Below, piece after piece: positions 39,901 to 54,600 of a stretch of DNA of 64,000 nt (positions are counted from its first letter, which is position 1; each line of letters starts with the position of its first letter). Position numbers and translations under genes: made by a program. The notes under the pieces were generated by a model. That model saw only the letters and a program-made list of their open reading frames with translations. It was not told the origin of the DNA and ran no database searches. This DNA is from Aplysia californica (lineage: Eukaryota > Mollusca > Gastropoda > Aplysiida > Aplysiidae). The DNA lies in the NCBI RefSeq assembly GCF_000002075.1, contig NW_004797274.1, forward strand, positions 3,551,873-3,615,872, written 5' to 3'.

Positions 39901-41351
39901 AATCTAGGGCCTTTGGTTTTAGTTTAAGTACACAACTAGTAAATTTTCCCTACATCCCCGGGAGAACAAAAGTGCTTCAGGGTATGGAAATGATAAGTGT
40001 TCGGTGGCATTGTTGACATCGTTAGATTATTCAAACAAATCTGAAGTATGTATTGGTATTAGTGTCTGTTCTATTAACATGATATGAACATGATTTGAAA
40101 CATCTGTTTGGATTGTGTAATAATTGCCTTTTGATGCCAAATTTCTTGAAATATTGACTCCTCAAGGATCTGTACAAACTCGGGTTGTTTTGTATTTTAT
40201 TTCAGTAATTTTTATCATGAATAATGTATTCTTAGTTTGTGATTGATTGGCACTCTGGTGTGGCTTGCTCCTCAAACATTTATCGTCCTTGTCTATCCTC
40301 CTTTTTTGTGTTTGTTACTGTCTACTGTCTTGTAACACCTCTAATCTTCAGCACTTATTTGACTGTATTATGTTGCAAGTGCTGTAAAATGTTGACTAAA
40401 ACTCAAAAACTGAATGTTTTCTTTTGCAGGCTGAGAAACTGGTGCTGGAGGGAGTCCATCACCCGACACCGCTGTTGAAACTTTTTGTGTTCTGGAGTCG
40501 AAGCAACAGGTAAAGTTGATGATCTCTTCCTGTTAGAATTTGACCTCTGATGTCTAAACCATCTGGTAATAATTTTAGCGCTGCATTTCCTCTGGAGTTT
40601 GACCTCTGATGTCTAAACTATCTGAAAACAAACTTAAACGTAAATTTCCTCTGTTTTTTTTTCCACCTCAGTGTTATGCTGGGTGACCTTGGAGACCCCT
40701 GATGGGGATTGTTTTGTTTGTTCTCGCTGACTGTCAAGGTCTGCTGATCTAAGATGTTGTATTGTGAGTTCCTTGTCCTGCCCCTTGAATAATTCACAGG
40801 GTTGCTGTTTTTCTGGGGGGGTGGGGGGGGGGGGGGCTATTTTCTTGATTTTTTTTAAAGACACACTTATTTTCAGCATTTGGTCGCAACACCAGAGGAC
40901 AAAAAAAACCAACTGGAAACAAATGTTTAATGTTTAGAATTTTGATTACTACTACAGCTCTCTGCAAAGTAAAGTGTGCGTTGGTGCAGGCCTTGTGTGA
41001 AATCGAAAACCGTCATAACTTGTAAGCGTGTTATGGAACTTACGAGCCTAGGTGTTCGCGCTTCAATGGATTGGTGACAGTAAATTAGATCTCTATATAT
41101 AGATATTTTAGCTTTCTGTTCAAAGTTCACAGATTTTCAGTATCACTGCATTTTACCCTTCCACAGTTTTTACTCCTCTCACACTGAATAGGTCTACTTG
41201 GGCTATTGTACTCTACTTTGAGTTTGAGCATTAATTTTTGTCTTACTCTCTTTCTCTCTCTCTCTCTTTTCTTTCTCGTTCTCTCTTTCTTTCTTTCTCC
41301 CCCCCCCCCTTCTCCTCCCCTCTCTCTCTCTCTCTGTCTCTCTCTCTTCTT

Positions 41352-41387
<36 letters not shown>

Positions 41388-41407
41388 CCCTCTCTCTCTC
41401 TTCTTTC

Positions 41408-41458
<51 letters not shown>

Positions 41459-42527
41459 CTCCCTCCTCCTCCTCTCTCTCTTTCTCTCTCTGCCCGAAGA
41501 CAAAATGTATCGCTTTCAAATCAGTAATATATATATAGGCCTGTGATATGAATCATGACAGCCGATATTCTGGTTCTAGGCTCAAAACAAGATTCATTTT
41601 TATATAGTTTATATATACAGGCAAATATGATGAAGGGAAAATTATAAATAAGTCGCACAAGACCCCAGGCGCCACCATTTTCTTTACGTAATCAAGATTG
41701 TAAACAATTGGTACGTGACTCTTACTAGAAATTATCTCCCATACCCTCAAATTGGTGTGAAATAACCTTGCTTTGATAAATTGATGGTTTTTATTTCAGC
41801 ATTCTAGCGTTCAACAGTATAATAATAATGGGTGTTTCGCGAAAATGGGCTTCTGCAGCGATCACCCAGAAAGTTCCTCCTTTTTTAAAATTCTGAGTTG
41901 AGACCCATGCTCATATTAGTTGTGTCTATTGACTGTCTTTTAGTTTGCAAATGCAACTTTTGTAAATACTCAGTTGTTTTCTCAAAATTCCTACAGCATC
42001 CCTGAACTCAACCTCATTTGAAATGCAAGGACTTGTTTTCATTGAAGGAATGATTTATCCTGATAAAGTTGTGTACAGAAAATGTTTTCCTCTTGTCCAG
42101 TTTACTGGAGTTGTCCATTTATATCCCTCTTCTGGGTCTTTCGTTTCCTTCGTACCTGTTTTATCTGCCAAATTTTACCACTTGCAAGAAGCATTATTTC
42201 ATTGACGTGCCCACTCTTCAACTGTGATTCTAACTACTCACTCTTTCTTTTTCATTTCTTTTTGGTGGTTGATGGGTGTCCTGATGTGGTTTGCCTCCTT
42301 CTTTCCTATCAATTATATATCATCCCAATCTCTCCTCTTTTTTTGTGCTTGTTACTTACTCTCTTGTAACTTCTCTAATCTTTGGCCCTCATGGGAGGAC
42401 CTAATTGTGTTGCAAGTGCCATAAAGCACTTTCTAAAACAAAGTTGTTGTTTTTTTCTTGTTTTCTTTGTTGTTTCTGTCCATACTTTTGCTTTGCTCCA
42501 AATGATCGTTATTGTGTAAGTTAATGA

Positions 42528-42601
<74 letters not shown>

Positions 42602-45600
42602 ACACACGTTTTTACTCTTCAGACTGGTTCCTCTCCTCGGACATGTCAAAGGGTCGGACTTTACATCAGAGATCACCACGGGGGCCGTCGTCACTGCTTC
42701 CGGACCTAGCCCATTCTCCTGCATGTTTGCTCTCCTCAATGCCCCGGCTGTGAGCTCTGACGTAGCTGCAGCTGTCCTTGACATTGTGCTTTGTGTACTC
42801 GGCCATGAGGAGGCAGAAGAGGAGGCCTCTGGTGACAAGACCGCGTCTGCCTTACCCGGGGTCTTCAGAGGTATAAATGCCCCAGTTTTTGTTTTAGATT
42901 TGACACCTGGTGAAAGATATATAGTCGAACCTGCTCTAACAGCCACCTGTATAAGCCAAGACAGTCCCCTGTACAAACAGCCACTTCCCATTTCCCCCCC
43001 TTGAGCTTTTAAAAAACTTTATATTGACACTGTAAGACGTCCACCTGTCTAAGACAGCCATTTTTCTTCTTGACAATATGTGGCTGTCTTAGATAACTTC
43101 TATTGTATGTGGAGTTATGATTTAGACTGGCTATAGACAGTGAATGATCTTGTCAGTTTGATGTGTGTTTGAGCGCGGAAATCCGCAGCTTGCACTGTAT
43201 GCTTCCGCGGAAGCCGAGAATGTTTCTGTGTGTTCTCAGAGGGTCTGCAGGGGTAATAATAGTTGTAAAGCGCATAGAGCACGCTCTTGAGCATGGATAT
43301 GCGCTATATAAATGCAATTATTATTATTATTTAAACATATTACTGGAAGAATAAGGTCACCTTGTCTTTAGATCGGAAACCATTGTCAATGTCGTTCTTC
43401 TGAACCTCAATGAAAATCTTTCCTTATGACAAGGACGGACTATTATTCATGTAACTTGTTTTGTTATGAATTAAATTTTCCTGGAAATTCATCTGCGGCA
43501 GGAAACTTTTTATGAGCCAGTTGAAATCTATTTCAAGAAACCAGTGACCCTGGAAATATATAGAGACTATGTACATTCTCATATTAGAGGCCTAGGTAGA
43601 GAGCATCTTTTTCTAATACATAGTTGTTTTGTCATACTGTGAAGTTCTGGAGGGTGACAAAGTTACGTCTTTTATATCATCTCAGCATCGGATCACGATG
43701 AGAGGGGTCTTGGAGAAGTATTTATCTCCCCTCATGTGCCGGAGCTCCTGAGGTACTTGCAGAAGGCTCTCAGCAAGTTGGTCAACGGGTCAGCAGGGAA
43801 GAAACACACCTTCATCCTGGAGCTGAAAATACTGGCCAGGTAAATCTTTGTTTAATTTGCTTAGTTAAAGTTTAACAGTACTTGCAACACTATTAGGTCA
43901 TATAAGTGCCGGAGATAAGAGGTGTTATTAAATAGTAAAATATAAATGAAAGAAGGAGAGATACGAATGATTGATATTTGATAGAAAAGAACCACCCACA
44001 ATTGCTTTTGATTTAACAAAAATATTATAAACTTTGACTTTTTATCAATCTTTCTGTGGCACCGATGATGAATAAATATGTGCACATATTAATTCATCAA
44101 TTTCACATATTTCACAGTATCACAGCAACACAGATAATCTTACAATAACACTGTTAATGGCCGCCACTGTGCAGCACCTTGGGTTGAGGTTTTTTTAGCT
44201 GAGGTTATCATGTTGTGCTCAAGGACACACCACAGTGACCACTTATTTGAATACTGTGTCACTGACATATTTGACATTATTGTGAGTCACTGAGCCACAG
44301 GGTATTCATGTTCTGTAAGAATACAGGTGTGTTGAAGGATGCTACTGGTATCTCCTATTACTTCCATCTGTTATTTCCGTCTGTCTTGTTTTCCCCTTCA
44401 ATTAACGAAAAGACCGTTATTGAGTTGACATGCTTCTCTCTTTGCTCAAATTTAGAAAACAGTCATGTAGATTCATGACCCCAAAGTATCAAATAAAAAT
44501 AGGGGGGTCTACTTCACCCTTCCCCACTCCCTCACCCTCTCTTAAATGACCATTATTGTGTGGGTATGCTTCTCTCTATTCAGACAAAGCTCTGTGATGA
44601 TCACTTTTCTCTTACTCAGCATCAGCCGCTTCGTCACCGCTCCCTCGGAGTGCCGGACCCTATGTGACCTCCTCATCCCTTACCTGGCCAGCAGCACTAC
44701 CCTACCAGAGGTAAGATCACTCGCCTGTTAAAACTCAACATAAGAAAAGTCTGATTGTTGAGTTGGAGGGGGGGGGGGGGGGGGGGGTGAATTTTACACT
44801 CTTGACTTTTTACCTTTTTAAAAAAAAAAATTTTTTGGGTGGGATACTTGATACAACCCAGGCAAACAGAGGCTACCTCCAGCGCCCCCAGGGCAATTTG
44901 GGTTTGAAACCTCAGGCTTATGCCAATGCTAAAGACAGTTTTAAAATATGACAGAAACTGGGCTTGGTAAAATAGAAAGAGCTCTGTTGTTCACTTCCTG
45001 GCATATTTGTACAATATGATAGACATGTTGATCATTGACCGGTTTATGTGCTGTACTTGCTAGGCTTTTCACCTTTCCATTCAGAAGACACGAGTTTGAT
45101 TTTTGAGTAGTGAACATATTTTTGTTAAGTGTCTCTGTCTGATGACTGGGAAGTTGTCTCCCTCTCTGTTCAGGTTGTGATCTAAATTGTGTAGGTGGGG
45201 CATAAGACATTTACAGTTCATCAATTCATTTACAATTGTGATCCTCAATGAATAGTTAGCAGATCACTTAGGTAGTCTAGTGGTCTAGACTGCTAGACTC
45301 GTAATCTCTAGGTTGTGGGTTTGGGGCTTGTAGCCACAGCCCGACATTGCCTCATTTGGTTTGCACGAACTTTCCTCACTTCACCCAAGTGAGATTGGGT
45401 GCCCAGTGAAAGATCTTGTCAGTATGTTAATGTTTTAGCACCCGTAAATGGCAGCTTGCACTGTATGCTTCCCAGGACGTTGAGATTGTTTAGAATGCTA
45501 TCAGGTCTGCTGGGGTAATAGTATAGACTGTAAAGTGCATCGAGCTTGCTATTGAGCAGAAATTTGTGCTGTACAAATGCCGTCTGTTATTATTAATTAT

Positions 45601-48600
45601 TACACAAATAAGTGTAGCGTTAAACTGACTCTTTTTGCAACCTTTCTACTGCTACTCCTTGGCTCCTCCTTACTGCTGTCTTTCTGCCACACCCCTGATC
45701 TTCTGGTAGGAAGGATCTACACCTAGCCTTCTCGGACAAGGGCGAAAAATCTCAGAGGGCCCATGTGCAAGTTGCGCACGTTAAAGATCCCTTGGTGGTC
45801 TAAAATCGATAAAAGTAGGCTTCGGCGGCCACCCGGGCAAAATTCAAAATTTCCTACCAACTGAAAATATTAGGTGTGTCCCGCGCACTCATATGACCTT
45901 ATGCAGTTGCGAGCGCCGTAAAAATACTTACCAAAAAGGAAAAAAAGCGCTAAACTTCTCTGTTCATGAGGGTGGAGTGAGGCTCTTTTCTTCTGTGAAA
46001 TTCATTGGGGTTGGGTTTGTTTTGTGTTGTTAATTTTTTAAAAATTTTGTGAGTTTTACCTGTGATAACAAAATCTGACCGCTGTGCTTTTTTTCCTCCC
46101 ATCCAGGACATGGAGGAGAACACTCTGACCTGTGTGACCAACCTGTTGCAGCACGTGGACAACCCACAGGTGTTTTACAGGTGAGATGGAATTACTGTAA
46201 TGCATCCGACCCTGAGAACAATTTTATATCTGTCCCGCAAAAGAATTTTAGGTAGTCCATATTGAGAGTCTCCTTCAAAGAACCTTCTTCAAACATATAT
46301 ATACCGCATATACTGTGGAAAAGATGCCCAACATCCAGCTCTGGCAAATTGGCATAAGAACAAAAACTGGTATGCCTTGATTTGTTATTATTTTAACTTT
46401 TATCTGTATTAATTCATATCTTTGTTTTAAAAAGATTTAGTTTTCCACTGCTCCATGAGTGTTAACACCGTTCAGCTCACGACCTTAATTAAGTGTAATT
46501 TAAGTCAGGCCCCTGTTCAAATGTGTTAAGTGTACTCTGATTACTCTATACCCTCATACTCGACTGCTGCGCCCATGGAGCAGCTACTCGATTACCTGTT
46601 CTTGTATCCAAATGCCTGTCTGTAAAGAAATCTTGGTTATGAGTTGTTCACAGACCATGCGTGAAACTAGTACTGTTATACGCGTAGTATCTCACAATGT
46701 TAATATAAATGAGAAGAGTCTGTTTGCCTTACAGTATTATAGCATAATAGAAATGATACATGAAAGTTTAACTTTTGCCTGTATTAATTCATATCATTGT
46801 ACTTTCTTTTATGTTTCTTTTCAATAGGCAGTTGTGTTTTGTGGGGTTTTGCCTCTATAATTAATCAGTAATTTTGCGTCTTCTGTTTTGGTTTTATAAA
46901 GACTTCAGGGCCGGTAGAGCTGGCGGGATAAAATAACTAAATAACTTGCTCTTACATGTTTATTTGTCATGGCTGGTTTGTGATATAATCTTTATCTACT
47001 GTGGTTCTGGAGACTCCGATTTCTTTTCCGAACTCAAATTTCTTTGGAGGATTCTGAGGAAAACTGCTTATTTCTGTTAATAAAGTGCTTGGCAGGTCTG
47101 AGTGTAATATTCTTGTGTCGAGACTCTTCTACATCCTGTTTTTATCTGATTTTTTTTTACCTGTGGGGGTCGGTAGTTGGAGGGTGATCTGGTGTGATTT
47201 GCTTTTTTTTTTTCTTTTTTTTTTTTACCAAACATTAAATTGTCCTTACCTTTGCTCCTTCTTTTCTTTGTCTGTTAATCTGTAGTAACACCTCTAATCC
47301 TTGGCACTTACATGACCTAATTGTTTTGAAAGTGCTATAAAACTTAAACACCTATTGGGGCTCTTGTAGCTTTTAACAATTATTGTTTTCTTGACCGGAG
47401 AAAAAAATACAATTTTATATCATACTTCATTTGGTCTCTTTGTGCCTCCTCAGACAAGTGTCCCAGCTGTTCTGTAGCGTGGAGCGGAGGGCTTCGAGGG
47501 CTTTGCTCTGCAAACTGTTTTTGGTCATCAACAAAGAGGACAGTTCCAAGTCCACGTTTGCTGAAACCATTGAGAAGGTAGGGCTCTCGCAACATCAGTA
47601 TAAGCATTTGTTTAAGAACACTTTAGTGCCGGATTGGGAGACTGTCTAATGCAGTCAACCAGCCAAGCTTTTTGTGACAAAGAACAAGACTTTCTGTCTA
47701 GTGAGGATTTTTTAAAAATTAATTGTGCAAATGTTCGATGAGTAACCATAGCAAGTATGCGTAAGAAAATAAGATTAACTCATAGTGGACGTGCTTTTTG
47801 GTCATTTGATACGCAGTATTTAGGGGGGGACAATAAAAAAAAGAATTATAACTTAGTTATTCACGTTTTTCAATTCAATTAAACCTAGAAAACACAAACA
47901 ACATGCATTCTATGAAATATACAAATATATGTATATGTTTCTGGTGTATGTATGATCAATCAAAATTTGTTTCAAAATGTCCTTTGGTCTGTTGTCGGAC
48001 CTATGTGACTGCTTCATCCTTAGAGAGTTAATGTTTCGAAATTATTGTCATCAAATTAGGAGATTGTAGTGTCAGAATAGTACTGTAGTACGCCACAGTA
48101 CTCTAACTCATCTAAGTACACTGACTCATACCAAAGATATATAAATATGAATTGCATGGTAATGAAAAAATGCCACTGACATATTCAGTTTTTTACCCAC
48201 GCTTTGACTTCTTTTGTTTTTGTTTATAATAGCTCTTAGACCATCTTGTTTTGCTGCCATGGCAATTGATTGCCATGCTTTGGCAAAAAATTAAAATTAA
48301 GTATTAAAATCTAGGATGATGTACTTTAGTAGAAGTCTATAACACTTTTTTTTTAATTACGAGAAAATCATACATCTTTGAAGGAATTTCTTGAATAAAA
48401 AGTGTTATGGGGTGGCTGTTGTTGTGAAAATTCTGTGTTCATAGTAACTGTGAAGCTACTTAATGATTCAACCACTTGTGGGCGGTCAAATTGTCTTTAG
48501 TTGTTTAGTACTTATTGTTTCAGCTTTTCACACTATAAATTTCATTGTTCAATTTTTAATATATCACTTTTCACTTTTACTCTGATGGTGTCTTGGGATT

Positions 48601-51600
48601 ACACATTGCTGAGTATGTTTACTTTATGTTACTTTGAAATATATTTACTGATGGTAGAGTGTCATTTTTATCAAAAAGAAAACCTCATTAAGGGAAGACC
48701 CGGGTCGACGATCCCGGGCAATATTGATACAATTTTTCAAACTCTCCAACTTTTGTTTTTTGCAGAAAAACATCCTTTGACATCTGTTCTATCAGGTCAC
48801 AATGAAGAAACTGTTGAAAAAACACCCTAAATGATCTAAAAGGGCATTTGAAAAGTGCGAATTGCTCTAAAAATCTTTTTTAAAATCCCTGGGGTTTTTT
48901 TGTTGTTTTTCTCTAAATCTTCTTTCTGACATGTGACCTCCTTGGTGCAAGGAGTTTACAAAAACTACTGAAGTTAGAAGCTTCAAATTTGGCGTACATT
49001 TGCTTTAAGATGTAATCTGGGGATCTATTTAAGGGAAATGAGAAATATTGGTAACTTGTGAAAATATTCAAATTTTTTGTAACATGTAGCCCAAAATTTC
49101 GTCAATGACTCAAGTGGGTCCAATGAATTTGGGCTCACTTTTTTAGTTTTAAAGATAGGTCAAAGTCCCCACATAGATCCCCAGTTCATATAGGTTTGTC
49201 CCTGTGTGCCAACTTTCAGGCTGATAATTCAATATTTACTATGAAATTCTTCTGCACTAAGAAACTGGTTGGAAAATCCAAGCTGGCGGCCACAGAGACT
49301 CATTTTTCAGAAAAATTCAACAAATTCACCCCTAGTACATCCTATTTACCAATGAACTTCTTGCACAATTAAATGAAAGTGAATAAAAGTCATTCGTTTA
49401 TAAAAATTTTCCGGGAGTGTACGTCTCCCCTTAAGGGCATTAAGAACAGCCTCATATATGATATTTGTGTTTTGTCTTCAAATAAATTGTTGCACACACA
49501 ATACTAATACGATAGAGACCAGACAGTAATTACCATGAACTAATTTCTCTTCTTTGCTGTTGTCCTTACCATGAACTATTTTCTCTTCTTTGCTGTTGTC
49601 CTTATCTGTGCTGGGTTTTTCTTTTTCCTCCCTCCTTCCATTCAGATGAACTCTTGGGACAAGCGGAAGGCGGAAGAGCCTGACTTCACCGCCCGCCTGG
49701 AGGCGTTCCACAATATCAACTCGCTTGTCTCAGGGCAGGCGGAGCCCGATGTGAACGTCCTGCTGCCCGTTGTCTACAATTGTTGTTACTTTATCCACGC
49801 TGTGAGTTTGTTACTGTAATGATAGCGCTGTTAAACAGCCACTCTAATGTAAACTGTGTTACAACTGTTGTTTAAATGATAATAATTGCATGTATACAGC
49901 TCATATCGACGCTGGGCATTATGCTCTCTGCACTTTACAGCTATAATTACCCCAGTAGACCCTTGAACATGCAGATGCATTCTCAGTTGGTTCTAACCTA
50001 TTAGTGTCCGGAAAGTTTTACCAATCTTGTTACTTCATCCACGCTGTAAGTTTGTTACTGTGTCAATATTGCCGTACAACAACCACACTAACGTATACTG
50101 TGTGTTACGGCTGTTGTAACTTCATCCATATTGTGAGTTTGTTACTGTATTTATAGTGCTGTGAAACGAACACACTAATGTGTTGGCTCAGACGCCTCTT
50201 TTTACAGTGGTTAAAATCCCCCTCTTCCCATCCCAAAAAGTCTCTCACACTTCTAGTTTTTTCCTGATGTTCTCCATCTAGCAAGGCCCAGGATTTTTAC
50301 TTTCATTCTAATGCCTCATAGCTTATAGAAAGTTTTACCAATCTCATAATAAACGTTGTTTCCCTTTGCCTCTCTGGCTAATTTCTTTACAGGTTGACGA
50401 CCTGTCAATTCGAGACAACTCCACCCACTGTCTGACCAGCATCGTTGAACGATTGGCCAGCTGTCCGTCAAAAGACAACAAGGCCTTTAACGTAGTTATA
50501 GAAAAGTGTTTGGTGGGGCAGGTGAAGCTTGGGATACGGAGCAAGTCAGAGGTGAGGTTTTGATCAAATTTCTTCAGTTTTGAGATTTCTAGTCCACTTT
50601 AAGTTTAGTTTTGAGGTTCTGATTTACAATAGGCTTGTGAGAAAGAGTCACTTAAGTTTTGAGATTATGAGTCTGTTTAGTTTTGAGGTTATCATCCAGT
50701 GTTACTTATGTTTCCCCAGTTACTCTTTCCTGATTTGTGCTCTCACAATTTTCTGTTCTGTTTTTCTTAATTTGTCACCTTTTCTGTACATGTTTCTCAT
50801 AGTTCCAGCCCAGCAATATTCAGGTAACCTCTCCATTTCCAAACATTTTGGCAGGTGGTCGGAGGGCGCCTCTGGTTGGTCCTACCTATTAACTCTCCAT
50901 CTGTTGTTTCTGTATGTCTGTCTTACTTTTTCCCAGCACCAAATAGCCATTATTATGTCCATTTCCATATTTAAACTAAACAAACATTTTGAAGGGTTGC
51001 ACACTAGTTTTACTCTAGAATTGTTGATGGTATGGCTGTTTCTGTGGCTGTGTCAAGACATAGAATACCTGTGTCTTTTGATAGTGTTTTCTTTTATATT
51101 ATCTAGTTCTTTGATTTCTTTTAACTTTCATCAGCTTAACCCAGTATCTGTGGCATAATAGTTAGGCTCTTCACCATTGCATGCAGAAGATGTGAGTTCG
51201 ATTCCTGCTTAGCGAAGCTCATTTGGTCAAGTACCTACTTAGATACTGTATCCCTCTCGGCCCCAGACTAACCCTTACGGGCTGGGTAGAAACAGCCCAC
51301 CCTCCTCTTAAATGATGTAGTTTAGATTGATGCATCATCTTCTCCTCTTCTCAGCAGTTTTGTTGGGTCTAGTCTTGCATTTTACTTGAACCAAACCAAA
51401 ACTAATTATTTACTCCATGTCTTTCTTCTCATCCTTTCCTTATCTGTCCTCTTCTTTGCTTGTTACTCTCTTGTTACACCTTTAATCTTCGGCATTTACA
51501 TGATCTAATTGTGTTGAAGTGCCTTAAAACTCTTACAAAAACAAAAAAGTTTTCAAACCAAAGCCAGGGGTTGTGATGGTCAAGGGATTACAGTGTTCGC

Positions 51601-54600
51601 CTCTCATTCAATAGGTCTTGGGTTCAAATCCGGATTGCGACAGGAAAATTTTCCTCGCTTAAATTTTCTTCTTTCACTTCCTTTCCTGCTCTCTAACAAT
51701 GTTCTGTCGTCTTCACTTTCTGCCCCCACCCCCTCACCTCCTTTGCCTCCTCTGGGCCCCTGACTTTCTGCAACCTTTCTTCTAGAGCTGGAGTCTGCTC
51801 GATTAATCAAAGGCTTGCAAGCAGCAGACGGCTTGCACCAGAGGCTTGGGAGCAGGCTTGTGCTTTGCTTTGCCTCCCGCTCGCTACCGGGGGGAACTTC
51901 CGGAGTGTTGTGACTCGCAGACAGTCTTGCCAGGTTGTGAGCAGGCAAATCAAATCATAGGACTCAAGTGTCTTGCTGTGCTGCAGGCGGGATTTGAGAC
52001 TTGATGGCCGTCCGCTGCTCGCAAGCCTTCGTTTAATCGAGCAGACTCCAGCTCTAGTGTCCCGCCACGCAGTGACACTGAGCGGGGTCTCTCTCTCCCC
52101 CCTCTCTCTCTTTCTAACTTAAGTGACTTCGCGAATTGCAAGCAGGGTGGGAGGATGGGGGGGGGGTCTGACACAAGTGGCTTCGCGGAATGCTAGTTGT
52201 GGTGGACTTGAAGCTGAGACTCGACTCAACTTATCATGCTGGTGATTTGATGCTTGTGACTTGAACTAGGGGCTTGCGAGCACGAGCGGGTTTGCTACCG
52301 AGGTACAGCTCTACTTTCTACTGCTACTCCTTGTCTCTTTCTTACCGCTGTTTTTGAGCCACATGCCTGATATTATGGTAAGTAAGATCTTACACCTTGC
52401 CTTCTCGGATAAGAGTGAAAAATTTTGGAGGTCCAGTGTGCAAGTTGCGCACGTTAAAGATCCCTTGGTGGTTCAAAATCAATAAGATGAGGCTTCGGCC
52501 GCCACCTGGGCTAAAATTCAAAATTTCCTACCAACTGAAAATGTTTAATGTGTCTCGCGCACGCATATGACCTTATGCAGCTGCGAGCGCCATAAAACAT
52601 TTACGCCCCCCAAAAAAGGAGATAAAGCCAGGTATTCATTCCATGTCTTTCTTTCTTTTCTCCCCAACTGCCTCCTCCTGTGGCCTAAACTCAAACCAAA
52701 TAACACGTAAAACGGGAACCAAATATTTATTTAATGTCTGTTCCCCCCACCCCCACCCCCTCTCCGTGATCAGGCTGTCCGTCACGAGTACCTGACAGTC
52801 CTCCAGAGCCTGGTCAAGCACTACCCGGCCCATCAGCTGTTTGCTGGCCTCTCCCTCCTGTCGGACAAGGACCCTGAGGCAGATTTCTTTGAGAACATCA
52901 GACACATACAAGTAAGATACCTAGTAATATAGTAGATGTCTTTGAAAATGTCAGACACATGCAAGTAAGATACAAAGTGCTTTAGTGGATTTCTTTGGAA
53001 TATCAGACACATACAAGTAAGAAACCTATTGCTATAGCAGAGATGCCAACCAGTACGATTTTACGTAATTTAGTACGATTTTTTGCAGAAAATACGCGAA
53101 TACGACTTTTCATGAAAAAATACGCATCCTGGAATGTGAAAAATACGAGATTGAGTAAACCTGTCTCAAGTCCCATCTTTTGTCAAAATAGTATCAGTAT
53201 CGCAGAACAGGAATATTTGAAAACCAAGTCCGATGTGGTTAGCAAGTTTATTTTTGCCGGTCGCGATCGTGATATTATATTCGTTCAGCTTCTCCCGGTC
53301 CGGAGAGTACGTTTCACTTTCACGCGAATAGGCAGCTATATGGCGGCAGGCGGAAGCGTATGTGACATCGAGGCTCGATCGGGAAAATCAAGGTCTACTT
53401 TCGCTTTCGTTACCATTGAGTAGTTTGCCAGCAGTTGTCTGATAACACAACTTTTGTGACATGCAGGTTGTGCAGTATAAACGCAAGGTCGCCGTGCAAA
53501 TAAAATTTAATCAATGCTCGGACTCACCTCTGTGCTGTCACTTGTGGAAAAAAAAGAAAGGAAAATACAAGCGTAGTCCGATTTTTAGATTTGTCTGGCT
53601 CGCCATCGTGACCGGTCACTGAACCTGCGCGCATTCGTGTCATAAATAAATGCGGCATCGTGTGAGCAAAGACCGTCTTTGGTGGGAGTAACGGCCTTGC
53701 GAAGTATAGGACTACGGAATAGGAGAGGAGATTATTGATTTTTTAGGGGTTTAAGATATAATGGGGGAGGGTGTGAAGGCAACACCAGAGGACAAAAACT
53801 TGGGAGCACATTTCAAAATTTTGATTAGAGCCTTCTGCAAAACGCGCGTTGGTGCAGGCCGTGTGCCGAATCGGGACCCCTCATACTTTGCAAGTCTGTG
53901 TTATTGAAATAATGTGTTCGCGTTTCATTGGATGGGTGATAGTAAATTATACCTAGCCTACAGTGTATGTTGTGGCTTTCTGTTCAAGACTGGTTGATTT
54001 TCAGTGTCACTACATCTTGCCCTACCACAGTTATTACAACTCTCACAGTGCATGGGTCTACTTGAGTCATTCAAGTTATCGCTTTTCTCTGAGTTTGAGC
54101 AATAATTTGAGTCTGTCAGTTCATAATATGAATCATGACACCCAGACTGGTTCTTGGTTGTCGAAATTTTTGTTCTAGGCTCTTCCCAACTCTCAAAGCA
54201 GGATTTATTTTTTACATAATAATGAGAGGAAAATATTAGCGGTATAATAGACTGAAATATTTAAGTCAAACAAGACCCCAGTACGACACTGAACACTGAC
54301 ATGTTGTTGACTGGATATTGTACGCGTGTGTGCTCCCTTTTTCGAGCTGGTGAGCTAGTAATTTTTTTTCAGGAAATATTGCTGAACCCCTTAAACATTT
54401 TACTATTACTAGTCGGTCGGTCGGTCGTGGGGAATACAGATTTTCCCCTGAAAATACACATTTTCATATTTCCCAATACTCATTTCGGTTTTCTGTGGTT
54501 GGCATCTCTGCTATAGTATTGTAACTTTGCCATTAGTTTATGGAACTCAAGACGTGTGAAGTAAATACAGTCCAGACCCTTGTTTTTCTTGTGTGATATG

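Noticed and set aside
41206-41546. Serine/leucine- and arginine/glutamate-rich open frames on both strands
   Set aside because: They are translations of a CT microsatellite. The same applies near 25007-25210 and 42375-42605.
52636-52911. Minus-strand open frame of 91 codons
   Set aside because: It overlaps exon 38 antisense and has no similarity I recognise; it is a shadow of the conserved exon.
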